Shown here piece after piece: positions 1 to 8,472 of a stretch of 17,523 nucleotides of DNA. Position numbers and translations under genes: made by a program. The notes under the pieces were generated by a model that was given only the letters and a program-made list of their open reading frames with translations, searched no databases and had not been told where the DNA came from. The stretch's first letter is position 1. Each line of letters begins with the position of its first letter. Source of the stretch: an uncultured Candidatus Melainabacteria bacterium (GTDB lineage Bacteria; Cyanobacteriota; Vampirovibrionia; Gastranaerophilales; Gastranaerophilaceae); the NCBI GenBank assembly GCA_934717895.1, contig CAKUZO010000036.1:1-17523 (forward strand). Direction: 5' to 3'.

Positions 1-120
1 GGTTCTTCATCAGTTCCTGCTCACGTAGAAATGATGGGTATCATCGGTATGGGTAACAACCCTATGGTTGGTGCAACTGTTGCTGTTGCAGTAGCTGTTG
101 ACCAAGCTCTTCGCAAATAA
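1..120 (+). CDS. 3' end of an unrecognised gene (partial)
   Basis: Reading frame 1 is open from the window edge to a TAA stop at 118-120 and encodes the last 39 residues of a protein. The peptide contains Met-Met-Gly-Ile-Ile-Gly-Met-Gly, an Asn-Asn-Pro turn and an alternating Ala-Val stretch (ATVAVAVAVDQALRK at the end), as expected of a small alpha/beta domain ending in a helix. Codon use favours T-ending codons (GGT, GCT, GTT), which fits a real and perhaps well expressed gene. A clear terminator follows 30 bases downstream, supporting this as the last gene of a plus-strand transcript. I do not recognise the family from this fragment and assign no function. The 5' part lies outside the window. 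Confidence 0.75.
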   Translation, partial: GSSSVPAHVEMMGIIGMGNNPMVGATVAVAVAVDQALRK

Positions 121-150
121 TTCCAATTTATTTGAGATAAAAATTGAATC

Positions 151-182
151 GACTCTCTAAAAATTAGAGAGTCGGTTTTTTA
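151..182 (+). terminator. Rho-independent terminator after the partial gene
   Basis: A perfect 10-bp stem (GACTCTCTAA at 151-160, TTAGAGAGTC at 164-173) with an AAA loop is followed by GG and a run of six T. It lies 30 bases after the TAA of the partial gene. On the minus strand the hairpin is followed by a weaker T-rich stretch (GATTCAATTTTTATC), so it may also stop the giant minus-strand gene that ends at 209. Confidence 0.92.
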
Positions 183-208
183 TTGATATATATTTTTTAT
201 TTTGAATA

Positions 209-3200
209 TTAAACAGCTGCTCTTAGTTTTTTCAAAGCTGCAATTTTTCTTTGGCTGTCAAGCATTTTTTTAATGTTTTCACGTTTCTTTCTGTTCTTTT
301 TCATAATTTCTTCTGTGCGTTTGTCATTGAATGCAGCTGGAGCTTTTTTGTTTTGTTGTTGACTGCCATTTTGACCATTTTGCAAGAAAGCACCTGCAAC
401 ATTTGTTGCTGCTCCGATACCTTGTGAAATGTTTTCCAATAATGAAGGTTTATTAGTGTTGTCAGTGTTATCAAGATTTAGTGGTGCTACTGGCAGACCA
501 ACTCCTTTGATTTCTATATTTACAGGGGAACCGGCTTCTGGAATGTCAAGCCCTTCAAGTCTTTTCATTTTAGAAACATCAAATTCATTTGAGTTTGTTG
601 GCAAGTTTGCAAGAGTATTTTCTTGTTCTGCAATATTTGGTAAAGCTGGATCTTCTTGTCCCAATGCAGGTGTTTTACTATTAAAGTCTGCTCTTATTTT
701 AGCCACTTGAGCGTCCATTTCTGCTTGCATTGATGGTTGTAATTCATTCATTCTGGCTTGGAACTTATTTAATGTGTCTGCTTGTTCAATAGTCATTCCT
801 GTTTTTTCTATGCTAATTTGGTCTGCTTGTTTAGTAACTTTTCCCATTGCTTTTGCCATTTTTGCATCTTCTTTTGCTTTTCGTTTTTTTTGAATTTCTG
901 GATTTTCTTGATCTTTTTTAGCTCCAACTGTTGATGCAACAGCTGAAACTGTATTGATAGCTCCACCAACCATTCCTAAAATATTTGCAGCTTTGCTTTC
1001 GCCACCGAATTCACTCATCATTTGGCTTGTTGAAGAAAGTGTAGTACCAACAGCTGTGCCGATTTTTGCAATTTGGCTTAATGAACCGGATTGTGCAAAG
1101 TTTCCAAAAGAACCTGCAACATTGGTAGCAGCAGCTCCAACGCCTGCAATTGTTGAAATTTTACTAGCAAGCCCATTTGATTCTTTGCCTTGAACAGCTC
1201 TAACATTGTTTACCATATCGGCTGATGAAGATACGACAGTCAAACCTTGTGAAACAAAAGTTAAAGCAGAATTGCCGGCAGCACTTGCACCGGTCATACT
1301 TAATGCTGCACTAACTGCTGTTTGACCTAATGCTATCAAACCTGCTGCCAAATTGCCGTTTGCAATGTTGATAGTTGCTTTTGCAACTCCACAAGCAAGT
1401 GTGCCGTACAAACCGATTCCATTTAATACATTACCAACAGCTGTACAATTGCCGCCAGATGTTGAAATAGCAGTACCACTGGCAACAAGTGCTGCACCAA
1501 TTGCTGCAATCCAAGGAAGAGGGTTCACTGAAAGCGGAGTACCAACTGCAACCATTGTAGATCCTGTTGTTGTTAGCGAAGCTCCAACTGTTGTCAAAAT
1601 AAGACCTGTTGCAGCCGTTGCAGAGAATACGTTTTCAGCAATGCCAACTGCACCCAATTGTACTCTTAATTTCTTTTGTTTTTGTTTTTCTTTCTTTTCA
1701 GCAGCTTTTGCTTTTTTAGTAACCAGTTTTGTTTTCTTTTCGAATTTCTTAGTTTTTGTAGAAATTGAAGATTGGAATTTTGTAATTTTAACTCTGTTTC
1801 TGTTGATAACGTTAGAAGAAACTTGGAATTCTGTACTTAGAAAAGCAATTCTTGCATTATTTTGAGTAATTTTTTCAGAATTTCCACCTTGTGCACCAGT
1901 TTGAGTTTGCAAAGCAAAACCAGTAGAACCAGGAGCTTGTGCTTGTTGATTATTTGTTTGTTTGTTACCGGCATCTTCTGCTGCAAGTGTTTCGTTTTGA
2001 GCAGACAATGTTTGGTATTCTGCAAACATTTCTTCTTGTTTTTTTGCATGTTCTTGAGATTCTTTTGTTAATTTAATTGTTTCTTCTTCTTCTTTTTTAA
2101 TCTCTTTTTCAATTACTTTTGCTTCTTTTTCAAGTTGTTTTTGAGATTTCTTTTCGTCTTTTACTAATTTTGTAGATTCTTTTGTGTAGTTTTTAGCAGT
2201 TCTGCTAGCGTCTTTTACTTCGCCATTTTGTTTGTCTGTTTGTTTTTTTAGTTGGCTTTTTTGTTTAGCAGCATTTTTTTCTGCATCTTTTGCAGCTTTT
2301 TGAGGATCTTGTTCTTTTTCTGTTTTAGAAGAGTTGTTTGAAGTTGTATTTGTGTCAACAGTATTTTCACCAGCAGGAGTTTCGCCTTCTTCTGTTCCTT
2401 GTGGTTGTTCATTTGGTTTAACTTCTTGTGCCGGATTTTGAGTAGTAGAATTATCAACAACTTCTTCCGGAGTTTCAGAAGTAGATGTTGTTACATTTTG
2501 TGTAGAAGCTGCTTGTGCAGGAGTTGTAGCATCTTCTGCTTGTGGGTTTTGAGTTTTTTCTTTGTCGTCATTTTCGTTATTTGAACCTTCTGTTGCGGCA
2601 GCAGGAGTGTTTTCATTGTCTTCTCCATCATCAACAGACATTGCTTTTGTAACGTCAACAATTTTCTTGTCTACTGTTGATAAGTCGGTAATTGATCTAT
2701 TGATATTTGTACCTGCAACATCTGTTTTCTTTTCAGCTTTTTCAATTAAAGATTCATCATCAGAAACTTTCATTGCAGTTAAACCAATACCTAGGCTTAT
2801 TGTTCCTTTTGTTAAAATCATAGAACCGGCAACAACCATTGCAATACCTTGTTGCAATGTCCAGATATTGCTCATCAAAGCGTGACCTACAACAATCATT
2901 CTTGAGCCGATTGTAATTTCAGTTGTACCGATTCCTGCAAGAATCATGCCGGCTTTGTTGATGAAGTCCATTCTTTCGTTGTGTTCAGGAAGATCTTCTT
3001 CTTGGTATGCTTGGTTAACTTTTTGAGCATCTTTTTCGACAGGCATTGCCTTATCGATAGTTGTTTTTTCCTTAGATGTGCTTTTCTTAACTTGTTCTCT
3101 ATGTTGAACAGATTCTTGTTTAATACCGTTAATCTTTTGTTTGTTGTCAGAAATCTCATCGTTTAGAGAATTTATTTTTTTCATTTCTTCATCTGTATAT

Positions 3201-4939
3201 TCAACTTGAACATCATTTTCAGTGCCGTTTTGACCGTTCAAAATTGCATCTATATCAACGTTATTAGGATCCAAACTAGCTGTTTTAGCTTTTTCTCTTG
3301 CTTCTTCTTCTGCACGTTTTTGAGCTTCTGCCATAACGTCTTGAATTTCTTGTTCTTTCTTTTCGTTTTCTTTTTCGGTTTTTTCAATATCTTTTTGACG
3401 TTTTTCTTCGGCATCATAGAACGCTTTAACAATTTGTGTAATGCGTTTGTCAGCCATATTAGCAAATAAGATGTCACCTTTTGCTACTTTAATTTGTCTG
3501 TTTGCAATCTTAATCTGTCTTGCCAAGTCAGAGTTGATGTCTTTGCCTTCTTTGATTAAATCAACTACAAAGCTATCAGTAACAATTGACGGCATTTTTT
3601 GTTGTTTATCTTGATTATTTTCTTTTTCAGCTTTTTCGTCAATGCTGTTTTCAGAAGGTTGAACTTCGCCACTCAAAACAGCTTCTTTTGAAGCAAGACC
3701 ATCTTTAATATCCAATGTTTCAGCAATTCCATCAACTGATGTTTGAGTTTGAGTTGTGTATTCTTTTGTATCGTTGCCGATGTTAATAGCGTCTTTGCCA
3801 AGAGCTTTGCCTAATTGCATGTAAAAATCACCAATCCACATTTTTGGTCCTAATGATGCTCTTGTTGCTTTGTAGTTGGTTTTAGATGTGTAATCGGCAA
3901 GGTCTTCACCAACTTCAACTGTTTCGTCAGCAAGTTTTTCACCTAAGACTGCTAGAATGTTGATGTCGTTTAATGATTTTGTAATCTCAGTTTTATCTAA
4001 CTCAAAACCGTCTGCTTCATTTTTTTGAGTTCCCAAAATTTTTGACAAATCTTCGTATCTTTTTTGTTCTTTTTCTGTCAAAGAGTCGCCATTTTCAATT
4101 TTCTTTTGAAGTTTTGTGTATTCTTTTACTGAATTTTGGTATTCATCAAGAGTTTCTCTTTGTTTCTTTAAGATACTATTAATATCTTTTTCTTGTTTTT
4201 GTTCTTCTGGAATAAGATCAGTAATTTCTTTTTCTAATTTGTTGTTGTTTTCTTCGCACTTTTCAATTTTGTCTTCTGCTTTTGGAATAAGGTTAAGGAA
4301 AGGTTCTTTTTCAGTAGTTTCGTCTTCTACACCATCAGGATTTTCTTCTTCATCAGAAGTAATTGTAGGATTTTCTTGTAATTCAGTACTTGCTAAGTCT
4401 ACGATATCTTGCGGAATATTTACACCATCATTGAACATTGCCATAATTTCTTCGGCAGTATAAGCTGACCAAACAGGGTCGAGAATTATCCCTCTTTTTT
4501 TAGCAATAGCGTCCATTGTAGCTTTTACTTGAATGTTAGTTTTCTTTGCAGAAGATAAGCTTGAAGCATAAACAGGAGCATCTTCTACGCCCCAAACAAC
4601 TTTGCCATCTTTCATTTCAGGCTCTTTTATTTTTTTATCGCCTTCTGTTTTTATTTTTACTTTTTTCTTCTTTACTTTCTTTTTACGAAGGATTTTTACA
4701 TTATCTTTTGTTTTATCACACAATGTAGAATCAGCGTGTTTATCTAAGCCAAAACCATTTGCATCAATGATTTCGTAACCTGTTTCTTCTTTATAGTGTT
4801 TTTCAAATTCTAACTTTTCAGCCTGTGTAAGCTCATAGTAGTATTGCATAGCATCAGTAATGCTCAACCATTTATTATTTCTGTCATAGTAGAACATTTG
4901 AAATACTTCATATTTATCTGGTACACTTTTTACTGACAT
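209..4939 (-). CDS. Giant coiled-coil protein with two glycine-patterned hydrophobic modules, unknown function
   Basis: The product has 1576 residues and belongs to no family I can name. The start is ATG at 4939-4937 with a strong ribosome binding site (AAGGAAAAGG) upstream. No signal peptide is visible. Order along the protein: a Tyr-rich N-terminal region (1-75), a Lys-rich basic patch (83-105), charged coiled coils (about 215-345 and 505-650), a hydrophobic module (664-724), a Thr/Gln/Asn/Glu-rich linker (770-880), a second Lys/Glu coiled coil (880-1090), a Gly/Ala/Thr/Ser-rich hydrophobic region (1095-1340), and a basic tail (1540-1576). The two hydrophobic modules share a spaced Gly-Met-Gly-Leu-Trp-Gly pattern and look like an internal duplication. 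The segment GAATNVAG near 1509-1516 resembles one at 1268-1276. The plan of long coiled coil plus hydrophobic hairpin recalls pore-forming or translocator proteins such as SipB/YopB, but I see no direct sequence match. It may be membrane-active, surface-exposed or cytoskeletal. The helicase gene lies 168 bases upstream on the same strand. Confidence 0.9.
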   Translation of the reverse strand: MSVKSVPDKYEVFQMFYYDRNNKWLSITDAMQYYYELTQAEKLEFEKHYKEETGYEIIDANGFGLDKHADSTLCDKTKDNVKILRKKKVKKKKVKIKTEGDKKIKEPEMKDGKVVWGVEDAPVYASSLSSAKKTNIQVKATMDAIAKKRGIILDPVWSAYTAEEIMAMFNDGVNIPQDIVDLASTELQENPTITSDEEENPDGVEDETTEKEPFLNLIPKAEDKIEKCEENNNKLEKEITDLIPEEQKQEKDINSILKKQRETLDEYQNSVKEYTKLQKKIENGDSLTEKEQKRYEDLSKILGTQKNEADGFELDKTEITKSLNDINILAVLGEKLADETVEVGEDLADYTSKTNYKATRASLGPKMWIGDFYMQLGKALGKDAINIGNDTKEYTTQTQTSVDGIAETLDIKDGLASKEAVLSGEVQPSENSIDEKAEKENNQDKQQKMPSIVTDSFVVDLIKEGKDINSDLARQIKIANRQIKVAKGDILFANMADKRITQIVKAFYDAEEKRQKDIEKTEKENEKKEQEIQDVMAEAQKRAEEEAREKAKTASLDPNNVDIDAILNGQNGTENDVQVEYTDEEMKKINSLNDEISDNKQKINGIKQESVQHREQVKKSTSKEKTTIDKAMPVEKDAQKVNQAYQEEDLPEHNERMDFINKAGMILAGIGTTEITIGSRMIVVGHALMSNIWTLQQGIAMVVAGSMILTKGTISLGIGLTAMKVSDDESLIEKAEKKTDVAGTNINRSITDLSTVDKKIVDVTKAMSVDDGEDNENTPAAATEGSNNENDDKEKTQNPQAEDATTPAQAASTQNVTTSTSETPEEVVDNSTTQNPAQEVKPNEQPQGTEEGETPAGENTVDTNTTSNNSSKTEKEQDPQKAAKDAEKNAAKQKSQLKKQTDKQNGEVKDASRTAKNYTKESTKLVKDEKKSQKQLEKEAKVIEKEIKKEEEETIKLTKESQEHAKKQEEMFAEYQTLSAQNETLAAEDAGNKQTNNQQAQAPGSTGFALQTQTGAQGGNSEKITQNNARIAFLSTEFQVSSNVINRNRVKITKFQSSISTKTKKFEKKTKLVTKKAKAAEKKEKQKQKKLRVQLGAVGIAENVFSATAATGLILTTVGASLTTTGSTMVAVGTPLSVNPLPWIAAIGAALVASGTAISTSGGNCTAVGNVLNGIGLYGTLACGVAKATINIANGNLAAGLIALGQTAVSAALSMTGASAAGNSALTFVSQGLTVVSSSADMVNNVRAVQGKESNGLASKISTIAGVGAAATNVAGSFGNFAQSGSLSQIAKIGTAVGTTLSSTSQMMSEFGGESKAANILGMVGGAINTVSAVASTVGAKKDQENPEIQKKRKAKEDAKMAKAMGKVTKQADQISIEKTGMTIEQADTLNKFQARMNELQPSMQAEMDAQVAKIRADFNSKTPALGQEDPALPNIAEQENTLANLPTNSNEFDVSKMKRLEGLDIPEAGSPVNIEIKGVGLPVAPLNLDNTDNTNKPSLLENISQGIGAATNVAGAFLQNGQNGSQQQNKKAPAAFNDKRTEEIMKKNRKKRENIKKMLDSQRKIAALKKLRAAV

Positions 4940-4974
4940 AGCAATCCTTTTCCTTTATATTGGATTACGGAGTT

Positions 4975-5024
4975 TTGGCGGATAAACTTTAAGAATTCCG
5001 CCAATTTGTAAAGAAATGTTTACA
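4975..5024 (-). promoter_or_regulatory. Two adjacent dyads in the leader of the giant gene
   Basis: Between the helicase stop and the giant gene's ribosome binding site there are two inverted repeats side by side. The first is TTGGCGGA (4975-4982) with TCCGCCAA (4997-5004), an 8-bp stem with a 14-base loop. The second is TGTAAA (5007-5012) with TTTACA (5019-5024), separated by 6 bases. Neither is followed by a T-run on the minus strand, so they are not a standard terminator for the helicase. Operator sites or a leader hairpin controlling the giant gene are plausible. This is inferred from symmetry and position only. Confidence 0.4.
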
Positions 5025-5107
5025 CAAATAAATTATTTTTTTGAAAATTTTAATAAAACAATTCGTGTGCAATTTTAATATTTATCATATGAATATTGGA
5101 TTTTATA

Positions 5108-8100
5108 TTAATCTTCTATCAAAACCCTGTCAAGACAAGCTTTTGGAGAATACTGCCATTCGCGGAAGGTTATTCGCTTAACCTTAAACCCAGAACGCTC
5201 AATAATAGCTTGCTTTTTCATGTTAGAAATATGAGATTTTATCTTGTCCTCAACGCCGTCAATTTCAATAACAAACTTGTCGTCTACAAGCAAATCTGCA
5301 TTTAGCCCTGCAATATCCGCACCTGCAACAACTCTATGATCAAGTTCTCTGATTTTCTCGGCAACTTCGCGTTCAAACGAGTTTTTGTAAATATTTTCGT
5401 CGATTTCACCTGAAAGTAAAGCTTGTTTTTTATCTTGGTAGTTTTGCATATAAGAAACATAGTTCCTGAAATGCCCGTCCGGCAACTCTCTCGGATTACG
5501 TGAAATAAAGTTGATAACCTTGTTTCTGCCACGAGTAATTGCAACGTTAAACAAGTTCGCCTTTTGCATAAACATCAAACTTTGCGTGTAACTGTTGTCC
5601 GCAACCGCCCACGAAATCATCATTATGTCACGTTCGTCACCTTGGAACGTATGTGCTGTACCGATTTCAATCTGGTGTTTTTTAATCATATAATCAGACA
5701 AAACCTTAGAAACAGAAATTTTCAACTGTTCAACCTGCGCTCTGAACGGAGAAATAATTCCGACAGTAACAGGATTGTCAGGATTTTTGCGCTCGTCCTC
5801 GATAATTATTTCGTGCAATCTTTTTACCAGCGCCTCAATCTCAGGCAGGTTACGAGTTGCGTCAAAATCAACCTTTCCGTCCATAACTTCAACAAGTTCA
5901 AGTACGTTTTCATCTGGTTTGTCCTTACGCATTACACGAATTCTATCGTTGTAAAACTCATGGTTTGAAAAATTAATAATCGGCGGAAGGCTCCTGAAAT
6001 GTTCGTCCAACATAACCGAATTCATCGAGTAATAGTCTGCCAAATCGAACATTGAATTTGTCCTGAAACGCCACATCAATTGGTACTTGTCGGGAATTCC
6101 GTATTGGCTTAAAAATGATTGTTCTTTTGCTTTTTCAAGGAATGAAAGGTGTGGAAGCTGCTTGTCGTCACCCACGATTACCGCACGTTTTGCCCTAAAT
6201 AGGATTGGGAAACAGCTTGCGATATCACATTGAGATGCCTCGTCAATGATCGCAACATCAAACATTCCAGGTTTTAGCGGAAGTGAGTCCGATACGGCAT
6301 AAGTTGTTACGCACCAACAAGGGAAAGCTTCCAAAAGCGGTCTAAAATCTTCTTCTTCCAAAATATTTGTTTGAAGTCGTTTTCTATTTGCCACAAGTGA
6401 TTTTGCGTGAACCTTCAACCTTCTGCGCTTGTTTTCGTCACGCAAAAGTCCTTTCAAAGCCTCACGACGCTTGTTTTTCAAAATATTAGTAGCAAGAGAT
6501 TTTTGTTTGCGTTTCATTGTCCTTATTTGTTCAGACAACATGTGGAGATTGCCGGTTTTTTGAATATCAGCTTCAATCTTGCGCAAAGTCCACTCCATAT
6601 TCGCAAATTCAAGTTCCTGTTTAAGTCTGCCGATATTTTCATAAGTTACGTCAAAATCTTTCAAATTTAAGATTTTTTTCAGCTGTCCAAGGCTTGTGAA
6701 ATTGGCAATTTTAGAGATAAAACCGGCTTTTTCCATATTGTGTTCAAGCACTTTTATGATGCCTGAAATCATATCAATTTCACCTTTTTTGATGGATTTT
6801 TTGATAAATTCACGTTTGCCCAAGATTTTTTCCTGCTCTTCGACTTCCAACAACTTGTCATGCCAGTTTTTTTCAAGCTTAATAATAGTTTCAGACTTGT
6901 TTTCCATGTTTTTGAGCATGTCGAGGTGATCTTTCATATCTTTTGTGTCGACAAGAAGAATATCTTCAACATCTTCATCAAGGTCAGAATTGTTCTGCGA
7001 AAGCAAGTTGTTTAGCTCTTCGCTCAACTGTCTTTGGTAGTTCAAACGCCCTGCACGAAGCGCCATGTGGCTTGCGCCAAGGTCGTTTAAGCGTTCTGCA
7101 ACAACATCAACCGCCTTGTCCATACGTGATGCGACAAGAACCGTTTTGCCATTTGCAACAAGGTGTGCAACAAGGTTTACGATAGTTTGCGACTTTCCTG
7201 TTCCCGGAGGTCCTTGAACCGCAACAAACTTGCTATTATCAATATTTTTTACAACTTGTAATTGGCTATCACTCAAAGATAACGGTGTAATCGGATAAAA
7301 ATCCGTAATCTTGTTCATATCCTTCATCGGAACCGATTTTTCTTTGCTCTGAGAGTATTCTTCGTTAATTATGCTCAAAGCAGTTTCTCGGTAGATGCCG
7401 GAAGGCTTTTCAGCAATTTGAGTCAACTCGTGCAAAACTCCGGCCGTAACAGATGGACGTTTTGTCAAAATTATTGCACTTTGCGGAGTTACAGCGATTT
7501 TTTCAAGCTTAACTTTCTGCTTAGCCTGCTCATTTTCTTCTTCTTCAATAATCTCGTCTACATTATCACCGTCGATTTTTTCTTTATAAAAATCTTTTGA
7601 CTTAGAAACATTGTCATCTTCCTTGTAGTCATCAACATTTGTGGCAATTTCGATTTCCGGAACAAGAGATTTCAGAGTAGTCAAGAAAATGTCCAATTTT
7701 TCTTGTGTAATCGGCAAATCCGGCACTACATCAAGAATACCTTCCAACAACAAATCAACTTCGTCCTCGTCATCATTTTTTCGCATAAGTGCCGCAAGTG
7801 CACCTGTATTCAGTGACAAAACCTCATCAAGCGGAAAACAGTTGATATTCACGCCATTTCTTTCAAGTTTGCATGGCATGTACAAAAGCGGAGTCAAAAA
7901 CTCGTTCTGGCGTTTGCTTTTCGAACTTTTTCCAACCAAAAAGAGATAACCATAAATAAGATATTTATCTTTTTGCCCCAAATCGCTCTGAATCATAAGT
8001 TCTGTAAGTTTTGGGTTACTTCCTTCCAGCGAAATAAATTCCTGCCCAGTTGAGAACAATTGTTCTTCGCCTTTCAGAAAAATCCACTTGTTATCCTTAT

Positions 8101-8230
8101 CGCCTTTGAGGTTGCGGAATGTGGAACTCTTAACTTCTTCTCGAACGCAATCGTGAAGATATTGGCTTAATTTTTTTATAAAACTGTTATTGAATGCTGA
8201 ATTTATTGCTCTTGAAGCTTCTTGTAGCAT
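5108..8230 (-). CDS. Superfamily 1 helicase with C-terminal DUF559/Vsr-like nuclease domain
   Basis: The 1040-residue product is an ATP-dependent DNA or RNA helicase of the Upf1/Dna2-like SF1 group (AAA_11/AAA_12 type). Visible motifs are Walker A GPPGTGKS (340-347), motif II DEAS (663-666), motif III GDDKQL (687-692), EHFRS (743-747), GTAHTFQGDERD (857-868) and motif VI NVAITRGRNK (895-904). A charged insertion, probably coiled coil, lies between motifs Ia and II (about 405-620). The N-terminal 300 residues resemble the accessory region of such helicases, including TPLLYMPCKLER (113-124). The last 90 residues look like a PD-(D/E)xK nuclease of the DUF559/REase_MTES_1575 type, with E953, D979 and E989-I-D991-G. 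The start ATG (8230-8228) has a perfect AAGGAG. Members act in repair, plasmid control or phage defence; which applies here is not shown. It appears to be a single-gene unit. Confidence 0.92.
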   Translation of the reverse strand: MLQEASRAINSAFNNSFIKKLSQYLHDCVREEVKSSTFRNLKGDKDNKWIFLKGEEQLFSTGQEFISLEGSNPKLTELMIQSDLGQKDKYLIYGYLFLVGKSSKSKRQNEFLTPLLYMPCKLERNGVNINCFPLDEVLSLNTGALAALMRKNDDEDEVDLLLEGILDVVPDLPITQEKLDIFLTTLKSLVPEIEIATNVDDYKEDDNVSKSKDFYKEKIDGDNVDEIIEEEENEQAKQKVKLEKIAVTPQSAIILTKRPSVTAGVLHELTQIAEKPSGIYRETALSIINEEYSQSKEKSVPMKDMNKITDFYPITPLSLSDSQLQVVKNIDNSKFVAVQGPPGTGKSQTIVNLVAHLVANGKTVLVASRMDKAVDVVAERLNDLGASHMALRAGRLNYQRQLSEELNNLLSQNNSDLDEDVEDILLVDTKDMKDHLDMLKNMENKSETIIKLEKNWHDKLLEVEEQEKILGKREFIKKSIKKGEIDMISGIIKVLEHNMEKAGFISKIANFTSLGQLKKILNLKDFDVTYENIGRLKQELEFANMEWTLRKIEADIQKTGNLHMLSEQIRTMKRKQKSLATNILKNKRREALKGLLRDENKRRRLKVHAKSLVANRKRLQTNILEEEDFRPLLEAFPCWCVTTYAVSDSLPLKPGMFDVAIIDEASQCDIASCFPILFRAKRAVIVGDDKQLPHLSFLEKAKEQSFLSQYGIPDKYQLMWRFRTNSMFDLADYYSMNSVMLDEHFRSLPPIINFSNHEFYNDRIRVMRKDKPDENVLELVEVMDGKVDFDATRNLPEIEALVKRLHEIIIEDERKNPDNPVTVGIISPFRAQVEQLKISVSKVLSDYMIKKHQIEIGTAHTFQGDERDIMMISWAVADNSYTQSLMFMQKANLFNVAITRGRNKVINFISRNPRELPDGHFRNYVSYMQNYQDKKQALLSGEIDENIYKNSFEREVAEKIRELDHRVVAGADIAGLNADLLVDDKFVIEIDGVEDKIKSHISNMKKQAIIERSGFKVKRITFREWQYSPKACLDRVLIED

Positions 8231-8282
8231 GGGATCTCCTTTTAGTTAAGTGAAAATGTTTGTTTAGGCGTTGAAGGTGAAA

Positions 8283-8420
8283 GTGAGAAGTGAAACGTGA
8301 AAAGTGAAAAGACCTTTACAGGTGCTATCGCACCAAAGATGCTTTTGAGCAAAGCGAATGAAATGAACTTTTCACTTTTCACGTTTCACTTCTCACGTTT
8401 CCTTCTCACGTTTCACTTCT
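8283..8420. repeat. Long inverted repeat of GTGAAA-like units in the divergent intergenic region
   Basis: A perfect 29-bp inverted repeat has arms at 8283-8311 and 8368-8396 around a 56-base centre. The arms consist of GTGAAA-like units. The centre holds its own small hairpin, GGTGC-TATC-GCACC (8321-8334), and a weaker GCTTT...AAAGC pair (8341-8355). After the right arm, the 14-mer CACGTTTCACTTCT (8380-8393) recurs at 8407-8420, so the element has a ragged, partly duplicated right end. No protein can be read from it. It sits between the helicase and the tRNA nucleotidyltransferase genes, upstream of both. It looks like a REP/MITE-type interspersed element; a transcript through it would fold into a long hairpin. 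Whether copies exist elsewhere cannot be seen from this window. Confidence 0.85.
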
Positions 8421-8436
8421 AACTTTCAATAAACTA

Positions 8437-8465
8437 TTCACTTTAAATATATTTTACGCTAAAAT
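8437..8465 (+). promoter_or_regulatory. Sigma-70-type promoter of the tRNA nucleotidyltransferase gene, apparently leaderless
   Basis: TTCACT (8437-8442) and TAAAAT (8460-8465) are separated by exactly 17 bases. The -10 box ends only 7 bases before the ATG at 8473, so transcription would start at or next to the start codon. No Shine-Dalgarno sequence is present in that gap (AACCAAT). The -10 matches consensus at 5 of 6 positions, the -35 at 4 of 6. Confidence 0.6.
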
Positions 8466-8472
8466 AACCAAT

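Noticed and set aside
1353-1865. 170-residue plus-strand reading frame opposite the giant gene
   Set aside because: It is the antisense shadow of the Gly/Ala/Thr-rich region of the giant protein; its Pro/Val-rich composition follows from that and there is no ribosome binding site.
8283-8420. CRISPR array in the GTGAAA repeat region
   Set aside because: The units are short, irregular and mostly inverted, with no evenly spaced unique spacers and no cas gene in the window.
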